Positions 25,801 to 37,800 of a DNA stretch of 64,000 nucleotides are shown here, one piece after another (the first letter of the stretch is position 1; each line of letters starts with the position of its first letter). Source of the stretch: Platycnemis pennipes (Eukaryota > Arthropoda > Insecta > Odonata > Platycnemididae). The DNA lies in contig OW121847.1 in NCBI GenBank assembly GCA_933228895.1, forward strand, positions 78,967,656-79,031,655, given 5' to 3'. Both the position numbers and the translations under genes were made by a program. Below the pieces are notes generated by a model. It saw only the letters and a program-made list of their open reading frames with translations, was not told the DNA's origin and did no database searches.

Positions 25801-28800
25801 CTACCCCTAAAGTATCACATAGTTCAACATTCACAATTCTCATTCACGATTGTACCACGATTCTCATTGTTAAGAGTGTAAAATTAAGGCATATTACAGA
25901 AAGAGAAACCTGTGCTCATTAAAGTGAGGATTCAAGGGCTACTAAGTGTCTACTAGAAACCTAAATATTGAAAAACAAGTCATCACTGTAGCTGGTGCAA
26001 TGTAATGGAAAATCTAAATACAAGAAATAAGTATATATTCTTAGAAGTTTTTTCCAAATTTATTGGAGGATTCAAAGAAGTAGGGATTGTGTCGTTAATA
26101 AATGGATTGGGGTTAGACCTTTGAAAGCCTACCCTCCACCCGTGGTGCAAGATACAAGTAGGTATTATGGGTTTACAGACCAGTGACATTGGGAGAATGC
26201 CCTTGGTTGGGCACTGTCAGGAGACCTGGCTGGATAGCATCATCCTGGTAACGGCTCAGGGTCACACTGCTGCTTGAAGTCCGCATGCCAATGTGGTTAC
26301 CTGCTGGAGTTCACAGGGGTTCCACACAATTGGGGGGAGTGCCCAGGTTTCAGGTGTTTGGAGGGGTAGGGTTAGGAAATGGGGGGCAAAGGGTGCCCAG
26401 TCGATAATAAAAATTCATGAACTTCAGCATTTTTTTGTGCACTCATTGGTAAAACAGATGTATACTGTTGTATTGTGACAAGTGCAAGCTTAAGAAAAAA
26501 TGGATTCACAGCCTTTGAATAGAGATGTCAAAAATTGAAAACTGGTGAACCTTATTTTTTTGTACATCTTCATTAGATAAAGAGAGCAAAATAGCAAAAT
26601 GTTCAGGCCATAGTTGAAGCAGTTAAGATAAAAAGAGTTGTGAGAATAGAGCTTTCACAAAAGTAGTATCAAAGCTTTGAAACAATACTTTAAACCACAA
26701 GAGGACATAATAGAGGAAAATTTTCACCTTGATTGGCATATTACTAACAATTAATATTAGTTATGTTAGATATTATCATATAAAATGGTAGAATAAAATT
26801 ATTTCAGGCAAATTTTATATCAGATTCCTTAGGGAAGAAAATTGCAAGAAAATTGCAAGTAAAAATATACATCAAAGATTGAGTTTAAACTGAAATATTA
26901 TAGGATCCTGAAGTTAACTGTCAAACCTGCAGGCAGAATATTTGTTTGATAGCTTAGTTGGTCAACAAAGGACATATATGCAAAAGTATAGGTAAATAAA
27001 AAAATAAAACAGTTTGAGAACATATTCTAGTAACAACAAAAATCAATCAATTACACACTGCTAAAAAATAGCAAAAAAAATCTTTTTAAAGTATACTTTA
27101 TCCAAAATAAGCAAATCAGCTGGAATATTTATCATGCACCATAATCAATATCGATATCAGCACAAAATGTGAATGCTCAATAGCAGCCCTTAGCAGCTCT
27201 CCTGTCAAGTGAGTGAAAATGCATCATTATTATCAAGGTGGACCAAATGAAGCTGGATTGGACACAAGATAGGCAATACAAAAAGATAAATACAGAAGTT
27301 TAAATACAAAAAAAGCCTGGAGAAATGTTGGTAAGGAGTATCACAAATATAAGAAAACAATAAGCATACAATGATATATCCAGGGAAATGCTGAATGTTA
27401 TGATAGGAATGCAAAATGAATGTTTTACACATTTGAATAAGAGGGCTCAAAGAGGGTAGAGACTCCACTCAATTCCACTCAATCTATTCCCATGCCATGC
27501 CATAAGTAATGCAGAAATAATCAGGGGAGAAAGGAAAGTTCCCCACAACATCAAACCACTGAGACAAAAACACAGGTTAATGGTATATTATCATCTTCAC
27601 ATTTCCCATTTCATTACCTTCTTCATAGGCGATGGTAGGAAGAGAAAGATGTGGATAGGGTTAATGGTTGCTAAATGGAAGGTAATAGGCTCCATAAATT
27701 GTCAGAACTAGTGAAAAATCTTTAATTAGGAAGTGTAGCTAACTTAAAACTGGTTTCTTTAGCACAATAGAATGATACAGTTGAACACCTCAATATTTTT
27801 GTCATGCCCTAACCACAAATATTATCTGGTTTATGGAGATCCATTAAGATTTTCAATGACTTATGAAAATGATTCATGAGCTTTGGTATCTATATCTTCT
27901 CATTCAAATAAAAGAACTCTTTTCAGCATTTTATACATTAAATTACATGCTTTACAGACTCTAGTTGGTTGAACAGTCAAATTCCTAGGTATTTTATTGG
28001 CGCATCAGAGTAGACAAAAGGTTGCAGAGAATTATTATCGAGGAATGAGATCACATTAATGATGCCATTACACATTTAAGAGGGAAATTGACAGAGATTT
28101 GGATGCCTTCAACAAGTCAATACTTGAGATCTCATAATCACTTCTCATAAATTATACAAAAATCTTCCACATACATGGGAGCATAGGCTTCATTTGAACC
28201 TATCATTCTACAAAAGTTTCTTATTATTTGGTTGCCAGCAAAGCAAGAAGGAGTTAAGTGTGTAGCCAATGGTAGAAATGATTCAATATACATTGTACAT
28301 TCTATTACATGAAATAAGTAACTTATTTCATCCTGAAATGACCTTACATCATTATTAGTGGGTAAATAATGCCCTTTACTCTATATGGGTTCACATAACT
28401 TTGGTTCTTAAAGGGACTTCTCAATAAAGCAAGACAGTCCTGAAAATTGAATGTGACTTCAATAGATGTTGCCTCTTGTTGCTGTATTCTCAAATTCTTG
28501 ATTTTCCCTGACACTGTACATCATGGCCGAAAATTATCCTCCAACTTTGTTTAAAATTGGAGGAAAACACTCCCCGACATACTTTTGACATCCCTTCCCA
28601 TGCTCAGGACTTAAATATTCACACATACCCGTTTAGTTCCCCTTCCAGTCAGCTGCAAGTGATTTTTTGATTCCAGGTACCTTCTCTTCCTTTTCTCTTT
28701 CCAAAGGCATTCCATAAGAATGGGCAGTTCCATGTGTGTGCACGCAAGGGGACATTTCCCACTTATGCATCCCTGCTGCAAGTGATTTGATATCTCTTTT

Positions 28801-31800
28801 TCTTCTGAGAAACAAATCCCTCCAACACTCGGGTTTTAACCAGGCAACCGTATGGCTTGTGAAACTGATCCTTCGACCCGCCATTGAAAGTTTTGTTGGG
28901 CCAATCTCCCGAAACATACGAGCTCTCAATCTACGCTCACTGATGCAAGCGGTAGGAGAAGGGGCGGAAGGCATAGCCACTGGTGTTGACATGAAGGATG
29001 GGGAAGACCGTCCGCTTGACAAGGGAAGGAACCATGTTGAACTATCTCCCCACTAGGTTAACTCCAATCGACATCTCTCCTTCCTACCGGTTGCATGCAA
29101 TACATCAAGTTTTTGTAAACCCAGTATCATCATACCGTAAAAAACAACTCGCCTTTTTTCCTCCAACAGAAAATTTCTTAACATTACATCCCTTCCCATG
29201 GCTAACCCTTCATTTGCGCAAACACTTAGATCTGGAGAGGTCACAGGCCTGGGAGAGCGAGCGAAACCCCAGGTCGGTCAGATGGGGATGAATTCGTGGA
29301 AGGGGAATGGAGACGATGTTGCTTCGGTAGGGAATGGGTGAGGGGGAATCGAGGAGCAGGGGGGAGACACCTATGCGTTCTCGTCCGGGATCTCTGTGGT
29401 GAGGAAGAGCGGCTGTCCGAAAGGTCGGGAGCGGGCGACCAAAGGGTCCGGGATGGGGTCGGGATAGGACGAGGGGTTCGAAGCTGGGCGTCGGCCGGAG
29501 GATGACCGAGTGTGGCGCTTTTCCGAGGTCGCGGCGGCCGGGGGAGCGGCTGCTGCAGCTGCGGCATCTTCCGGCGGCTCGTCGTCTGGAGAGAGCTCAC
29601 GGGAAGGAAATCCGGAGGTGGGAGATTCATTAGTCAAAGATTCCGAGAGGAAGGGGGGGTGTCGTGCGTGCGTGGGTGGGGGAGAGGACCAAGTTTAATG
29701 ACGTTACGTCGTGGGACGATTAACATTGTTATCATCGTCATTGAATGAATGGAAGGCGATGACCGAGGGGTCGTTGTTCGTGGATTTTTAAAATGCCGGT
29801 CGAAATCAGAGAGAGACAGGGAGAGGGGGGAGAAAGATGAGAAGTGAGAGAGACGGTTAATCGTTCGACGTCGACGACATCCAGGAGCGTAAAAGCGAGG
29901 TGTTTGGTTGACGGCGTGATGGGGAGTGACGGCGGCGAGAATCCAGTAAGTGAAGAGGCGGTGAGATGTGAGTCGGGCATCGGTGTTTTAGAGCACGTGA
30001 TTATAGGCGGAGGGGGTAGTGGGGGGTACGACGGCAGGATGAAGGTTCCAGTCGTTGGAGGATAGACATAGAGGGAGGGGGGAGGGGAGAAAAGAAAACC
30101 ATAAATGAAACAAACCGAATGAAAAGGAGTCATATTAACAAAAGTATACAATTCAAATGGGACATAGTCTCATCGCTTGAAGCGCATTCATGGCAAATTA
30201 TTAGTGAAAAGTGAAAATCATTGTGAAATCAAAGCACAAAATAATAATGCTTATTTACTTCTAGCTTTATCACCCACTAATGGCATTAATTTGTGAATGC
30301 AATTTTAAGCCAAGAAAATTTGCACTTTTATCAATAGAAATGAGCAGCTCTACCCGAATGGATGGGTCTTAGGGAATTGGAATATTGTACCGGAGAAAAC
30401 ATAATTGTTGTCATAAAATCACCGTTTCATACAGTGAATACACTGACAGCAATCGGTACAGAACTGAGGAGAAGTCATAAATGAAATGACAGATTAGAAG
30501 AGGAAATGTCAAGGCACCACGACTCAATCAAATGTTTTAAACCAGGGTGGATCAATCACCATTTCAAATGTCGTACAAGTGAGACGGAAATTTTGAATTT
30601 TCCTAAATGTAAGTATCTCGAAACTAAGAAGGACTACACGTATTTACATGAGAAAATTCACGGAAAAACATCAATTAACAGTCAAAGATCATGCCACAGT
30701 CATCGACTCTACGCGTTTTGTAGTGAGTATAATGAAAGAACAACGAATATTTACAGCTATACACAGCGAAAACAACATTGAATTCTATAAATGATAGAGC
30801 AGAAAATTAACACCTATACACAACTTTGACTGAGAAAAATGGCATAATTGAAGCTATGCGCTAGCATACAAAGAGCAACGAACAGCAATGAAGCAACTCA
30901 CAAGCTTCTAGCCTTTCGAATACTCTAAGACATCGATTAAGCCAAATTATAAGCAATGATCGCATTTGCTATTCGACTTATTTTGTTACAAAAGGAAAGT
31001 TTACGAAAAATAAACGAAAGGCAAAAAATAAACAACGCGAACTGACTATTGAGTCTTTTTAGGTACAAGACCCAGGTTTGATTAACCTCAACGAATGAAA
31101 AAGCAGAGACAGAAAGATATATTTTTTTAACTAAACAAGAAAGGTGGCATAGTTCATCTTGTAAGAGCAACGTATAATTATCATTACTATTATCATCGTT
31201 TTGAAGTGGTCTTCAGGGTAATATTCCACCACTCTTTTATGTTTCGCTGGGGATATAGGGATTGAGACAGAAGTTATTTGTCTTTTCTTTCCATTGGGGA
31301 AGCAACGGAGGAATTATATTGGGGGGGGGGGGCAAGTGGGGGTTTGGCCTGAAGGGGGGATGTGGATTGTAATGAGTGGCCGTACTCTCTGGCAGCGAGA
31401 TGGAGCGCGCGTGGCTGTGCCGGCTGCTCGTTCGCTGCCTCTGCGCGTTCTGCGACGTGGCCGACCCGCCCGAGTGGAAGAAACCCCTCCTCAGGGGGCT
31501 GCCGGGCGCCGTCTTTGGGCTGTTGGAGCCGCTCCCCACTCCGGGCGTGCCTTGCTGGAACACCGACAGGCTCCTCATCCCGGCGAAGATTCGCCGCCGT
31601 CGGCTGGACGACGTGGACGACGAGGCCTCCGACAGCGTTACCTCGGCCTCTACGCTCGCCGCGATTCCGTTGTTTTGTTTTTGTTTTGTTTCCGTATTTG
31701 TTTTTGGTTTCCGGATGGCGTGGGACACAACAACCCCATGTCCATGGGTGGGGGGAATGCGGGAGAGTGGTGACGGTTATTTAATTAAATTATTTTTTTT

Positions 31801-34800
31801 AAATGTTAAGTGTTTTTTTTAACGAGGGATGTGAGGTGTCCAGACGTTAGTGTGGGGAGTCGGGAGTGTGAGAGCGAGATATGGTTTCAGGATCCGATGA
31901 GGATTGGATGCAGAGGGGGAAATGGATGCAGTCGTGTGATGTGCAGTGCGTTTGGGAACGTTCGGTTGTCGAGATGGGATGGCGGGGAAATCAAAATGAT
32001 ATAGAGAGAGAGAGAGAGGAAAAAAAAACGAAAGGGGTCGGAATTTTTCAGTGTGCAAGGAGGAAAAGAGAGAGAGAGAGAAAGAGAAAAGAGAAAAAAG
32101 AAAGAAAAGGTTTGAGAAAACCGGACACAAAGAACATATTGGTGAACTGACTTGTGCCATGGTGCTTCATCCGTATGTGCGAAAAAAATTAACCAGTGCC
32201 AATCACGAGTATTACTTTTACCTTACCATTTACTTAATGTGAGAGGCCGTATTGTTATTTGCACGCGGCACTCCACCAAAAATTTCAAGTCGCCGTCTCC
32301 TCTCAGTTAAAAGAAAAATAATGACCCAAACTCATTCACAGAACTGTTCCGAACACAAAACCTTTCCCACTTGGAGCTGCATAAAAGACAAATGCTCCAA
32401 AATGGTAGACGTGCATTCTAATAATAGCGCGGAAGCCGTTTAAAAGACACCTGAAAGTCAAAAGCATTTGATTAGATGGAGAAAAATTAAATAAAAAAGT
32501 GCGTTGCAAAGTTTCAGGAACACGAACAAAACTTTGCGCCTCCTCCCGTTTCACCTGGAGAAAAAGCAGATGTGGATTAATTGGGCAGCGAGCTATACTT
32601 TTCTAAAGTGAAAAACAATTTGCCGCTTTGGACGAATTTGTTTTTTCCTCTCAAAGGCTCGGCAAATTGTGTCCTTACCGTTTGAGGGTTGATGTGACGG
32701 TGAATGCGAGTTTTGCTTCCATCTCCGAGAATCTAGCAGGGGAGAACGAAAAGGCGTTCCTGAAAAGTAAAGTGAACGGGCAAAACGGTCCATGAGTGCG
32801 GTTGCTCAGACGAGAAAGACAGACACTACGACAAGAGTTGACGTATTTGAATCTCGGTACGCGCGGAGGACTTCGTTATCTGCCGATCGGTAAGCGATTT
32901 CCGACACGGGCCGGCTTTGATTAAGTACAAGACCGGAGGCAAGACTTTAGAAATTAAATGAAGATGCTATGCTGTCCAATCGCCGCGTATGCCATTCGGA
33001 CATGACCCAAGGTAACCATAGACGATAGAAATTCTTTTCTCCTCCCAATGTTGTCCAAAGCAAATGCTTCAGCACCTGACGTCGCAGCCAGCAGCAATGA
33101 GGAATTCTATTTTTTTTAAACATGGAGTCTGCAATATTAATGATGCCATTTCATTGTTAGTTTATTAATTTTAACGATAAGACAGTTAATTTTGTGTTTA
33201 AGATCAGTTCCTCAGGCATTGCATTTAATATTATATTTAACAGTATTGAGGAATGAATTAAAAAGTTTACCCGATTGAGTTTCAGGTATGTAAGGGTGCA
33301 TTTTCTACGAGAATTGTTCCACTTTGCAAGCTGGGCGAGAATGCATGAAAGATGGCCCAGGAATTTTAATTGATCTCCCACTTAACTCATATGCACGGCA
33401 ATATTGTTCTCTTTTCGAAACCAACGCTAAACAAAGCAGAAACGAGCGAATTATTGATACGGAACTTAGATTTTTTTAAGTGTAATAAAATTAATGAAGT
33501 TTTAGTCTGAATTAAGGTTAAATGAAGTGGTTACTTAGTGAAAGGGAAGGCACAAAACTTAGTGCTATACAGAAGTGGTTGGATGAAGAATTTTAGTCAC
33601 AGTGCCTCACTTGAGGGCACAACTATTAGGACGGGCATGCAATATTAACGGAAGTCATTTAATGCAGGGTTTATTTTGGGCTAAATTAGTGCAGTATTTT
33701 ACAGTTGCCGAACTAAAGGTGAAGTATCCAGGTTCACCAGCAAGTTTAAATACAGCAAATTCTTCTATCCGTTGATGTAAATTGGTAAACTTGAAAAGCG
33801 TTCTCCAAATAAGAAATTAATTCATCACTGATTGTTTCGTGGAGCCGGTGTTCCTAACGATGGAAGAACGAATATGACAGCGTTACAGCACGAAGCAATA
33901 ACGATTGGAAAGCAGATAGTTTGACCATTAAATTCAATATGGATGCCTATATTATTATTTAGTGCGGCAGTTATGCCAAAATCAACATTTATGCTTGAAG
34001 TTAACATATCTTCCATCAAACTCAGTCAGGTCGGTAACGCGCCGGCTAGAGAGCAGTGTAATGGTCTGAGTTTCAATTCCGCTTCGGGCATCAGTGTTGT
34101 GTTACTTTCAGCTCTAATAGCACAGGTTGTACGGCGCTATATGATCTTAGCCAATATAGGCCATGATACTCAGTTCTAAACTTCATTACCATATATATTT
34201 CCAACGGTGGCACTGCCATAATTTTTATCCTTACTCGCAATTGAGAAACATTTTTCTTAAAAAGAGAGTAGGGATCTCTCACACCAGAGCAACGAGGTTA
34301 CTGAACTCTACACAGTAACTGCATAACACAGCCTGAAGCAAAGAATTTAGAAACTTCAAGTGGAGAGGAACCTAAATTGCTGTATGTGTAATTTGAAGGT
34401 GAACCCAACAACAGGCAAAAGCCTTAGGGATCACCTAAAGCTCCAAAATTCTTGTTGCATCATTTTTTGTATTATTATAACTTGCTGGAGCAATAAAATA
34501 TTATTATTATTATTATATTGGGGCCACTGAAAAACTGAAAAATGGGCAATGATATTGATTCCCATGTGCAGAAATAAAATAAAATAAATTGTGAAAGACG
34601 TTTCAAATAAGAAACAAAATAAACAGAATATTCATAATAAATGTACAAAAAGTCACCTCACTCAACTGTCTTTGAATGCAGTCGTTTGAAAAGAGTCGTT
34701 GCGTGGTTGCCCAGAAAAGATCTCGGCTCTTATATAAACCTTCAACCCTGACCGACTTGTTTCTTCGAATGCCGTACTGTGTCGAAGAATACCTGGCCGA

Positions 34801-37800
34801 GAAGCGGGTGCGCCATGCTGAGGAGAGGTGCACTCCAACGTTCTAGCTCACTCGGCTTTTGCCAACATGCACCAATTACCAGGGACTAATATTGCGTCGG
34901 TCAAGAGGTAAGTGGGTAGAGAATATTGTTCTACACGAGGTGCGGGACAGATACTTACGGCGATTTGCCACCCATGAACAAGATTTAGTCACACAACAGT
35001 ACCGTTTTTTACTGCGTAAATCGTCACCTGGCTGATGATAAAACATTAAAACGCTGGAACAGTTATGAATTGTCCTGCTGAAATGATTGTTAGCCGGGAA
35101 AAATCCTTGAGAGTACTAAAGCAGTACAGGTTCATCTCCCCGTATTTTAATAGATCAAGAATAAAACGCGCTCCTGGCCCCAGTGAAAAAATCAGTGAAC
35201 ACTCCCGCTTAAAGCGTTTATCACTTTATGAACTGATCTGCAACAGCTATTTAAGTATCGCATTTCGATGAGATCGGATAAGAGTGATTTTTATTACATA
35301 GGAATAAAAATATTCAGATTTCGTTCCGCTATTCTCAATCTATTGTGCAGAGTTTATTATGAAGAAATATCCTGTGCGAAAATTTTAACAGGCATGTCCT
35401 TCTGTCGCAAAAGATTCATGTTACAAAAAAGTTTCCCCATCCATTTCTACTTTTCATTACTTATACAGGGAGACCCATCTAAAATGCTTTGATGATGGTA
35501 ACTCAGCATTAAAATAAATGTGTTTTCAAGAGGGAAAATATTGAATACAATAAGGTCTACAGAGTATTTTAAGAAAAGCATACGTATTTTAAGATATTCG
35601 CAATTTGGATGTGAGATAGGGGTGAACGTTTCAACTGCAAGGGAAGTGGAGAAATAAAAAGGGTGACCCCATTGTCTGTCTCGTACTTTCTTCTTCTCCG
35701 TCGACTGTAAGTGGAGAGAATTAATAGTCTAGACATGGGTGAAAAAAATGGTAAGTGGGGAGTGAGGAGGTCACATAGCACATACAATCAAACATACATA
35801 CCTCTATGCACATAGCCACTTTATATTCTTTTGATTTTCAGGCGAGATAGCGTGCTATAATAGAGGGAGTGATGCCCACTGGTTCCAGTTCACAGAAGAC
35901 ACGCTGCAGGCGAGGATGCTATGCAATGAGTACGGTAAATAACATGGGGGAGAAGAGGGAAATTATCCAACCAACCAAGCCGGGGCTGAGTGAGAGAGAG
36001 GCAAAGGTGGGGGATATCCAATCCTAGGATTGGAGTCCAACGTGCAGTATTACCACCACTACTCGTACTGGCAGACCGTATGCAGACACATGAGGACATA
36101 GGAGGGCGCAGAACAGAAAGAGAGAAAGAGTGGTGTGCCATAGAATTGGGGATGCGTTCCGAGGGTGTGACCACTAGGTTCACATATACATATATATGAA
36201 CCAGGTAAGTTTGGGTGGTTCCACAAGGTGCAGTTTTGGGCCAGGGAAATTTCCAGGGAGGATAAGTGGGCGGGACGAGGATCTCGGGACACGAACGGTG
36301 GGACACACCTGAACAGGAGGCGTTCGGTGCAGGCCCAACGGAGAGGGAAGAGGGCCCGGCCCCGGACGTCCCCACCACGCCCCTGCCGAGGTTCCGTCGC
36401 AGCAGGGAGGAGGCGCTCGTGGAGGCGACCTCCCCGCCGCCCCCAGGCGCGAGCGCCGACGAGGAGGAAGAGGAGGCGGACGAGGCCGCGGCCGAGGCAT
36501 TGGCCGACGAGGCGTTGGGAGCGGGGAGGCGCCGACCGCTGATCTCACCCGCCTGCTTCAGCACCTGGTAGATGAGGTCCACCTCTTGGGGCTCTGCAAC
36601 CGGTGGTGGTCGGCGGCGGCAGCGTCCGGACGGTGTCGGAGGTGGGCGGCGTCGCGGCGGCGGCGAAGGCAGGCGGACACGATTAGGGGGAGCGGGGCAC
36701 AAAAGAGGCAGGCGCTCAACGAATCATTTGGGGGAGGTGTTGAGGATCGAGGGCGGGGGAGTGGGGTCAGGATTCGCCACGAGGTCAAAGAGGAGTATGG
36801 CAAGGGGGAAAGGTAAAGGCGGGAGACGAAGGGCTGTGACTGTGGCCGGGAAAGGAGGCAGAGGAGTTTGGGGTCGAAACTTCAAGGAAGGTCAAAGGGG
36901 TCAATGGACGGAGCGGGAGTGGCTGGACCGTTAAAGTAGAACTCGGGCGGGGAGTCGAGGGTACAGGGGGATGGGAACAAACGACGCAGGAGTGGGTTTT
37001 TATGGAGAGGATGGGATATTCAGGGTGGGAGGATGGGAAGGGAAGAGAGAATGGGAAACGAGAGCGAGAAATATTGTGAGAGAGAGTGAGGAAGAGGAAG
37101 GGACTTGGAGGAAGTTGGGCAAGCGTGTACTTCGTGGGGGGTGGAAGCGCAAACTGAGAGTCGAGCGGAACGCATTTTCGTGTCGGTCGTAAGAAACCCT
37201 TTATTTCGGTCGAGGGGTTGCGGGAGGGAGAGAACTAGGAGGGTAGAATGAGGATGAAATGAGGGCACTGAGGAGGGGCATAAATAAAGGGTCTTCTTGG
37301 GCGCGAGGAGACGTTACAGGGAAGAGAGGACGCGAAGACTTGAGGAGACAAGGAGTTGAGATACTGAGAAAACAAAGGATGAGGAAAGGGGTCCAATTTT
37401 TTCGTTGCTTAAGGGCGATCTTCATTATAGACATCGCTTTGGGATAATCTGCGCTCTAGATTAAGCAGTAAGAGACGGCAAAAGGAGCTTGTTCTTTAAG
37501 AGGGGGTGCTATAAAATGGCCAACTGCTACGCAATGGAAGCCAGGTGAGTGGGATTAATCTATGCATTTACAATTAATTGCATCAAATAGCGCAATACTC
37601 TTCAAGCGAAGTGAAATACATTTTGCCGAGACTAATTCGATAGCTAAATAGAATGTAGAAACTTGAGAGGGGTTAATTTTTTTGGCAGTCTACATAAACG
37701 CAACGTATCTTTCAGGTGATCACTTTTTTAATCCTGGAGGTACGAATGCTAGCTAGAAATCGAGTAAAGAGTAAGTAAGAGAATAGACTTAGGAAATTGA

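Larger units (their letters stand above)
16219..31385 (-). other. Large Stac intron (15 kb)
   Basis: Mostly featureless AT-rich sequence. It contains a nested repeat (19960-20957), a GC-richer patch at about 26100-26410 of unknown origin, and GC-rich, CpG-containing stretches at 28630-29060 and 29230-30070. Those last stretches contain minus-strand ORFs that I could not fit as Stac exons. The boundary between AT-rich and GC-richer sequence lies near 28.6 kb. Confidence 0.6.
31650..36308 (-). other. Stac intron with (GA)n tract and SINE
   Basis: Contains the AG-free zone (to 32146) next to the exon, a purine-rich plus strand, a tRNA-derived SINE (34016-34165), a short ATT microsatellite (34500-34516), and a TATATAA-type motif at about 34732-34738 with no linked ORF. 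Confidence 0.6.

Noticed and set aside
28633..29022. 129-codon minus-strand ORF as a gene or exon
   Set aside because: No domain, no suitable splice pair, and plus-strand ORFs overlap it. GC-rich composition explains the open frame.
29371..29585. Minus-strand Ala/Ser-rich frame as an extra internal Stac exon
   Set aside because: The acceptor at 29586 fits phase 1, but no GT in that frame leaves phase 1, so it cannot join the 16218 exon. The 31386 exon joins 16218 directly in phase. Kept only as a possible terminal exon in the findings.
31294..31822. Several plus-strand ORFs of 140-160 codons
   Set aside because: They are antisense to the 31386-31649 exon and its AG-free intron zone. No domain or splice support.
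34725..34745. TATATAA promoter
   Set aside because: A TATA-like motif without a linked ORF or other core promoter elements; common by chance in AT-rich DNA.
36228..36571. Arg/Pro-rich plus-strand ORFs opposite the Stac linker exon
   Set aside because: Antisense shadow of a GC-rich exon. The minus-strand frame has the family motif and matching splice phases.
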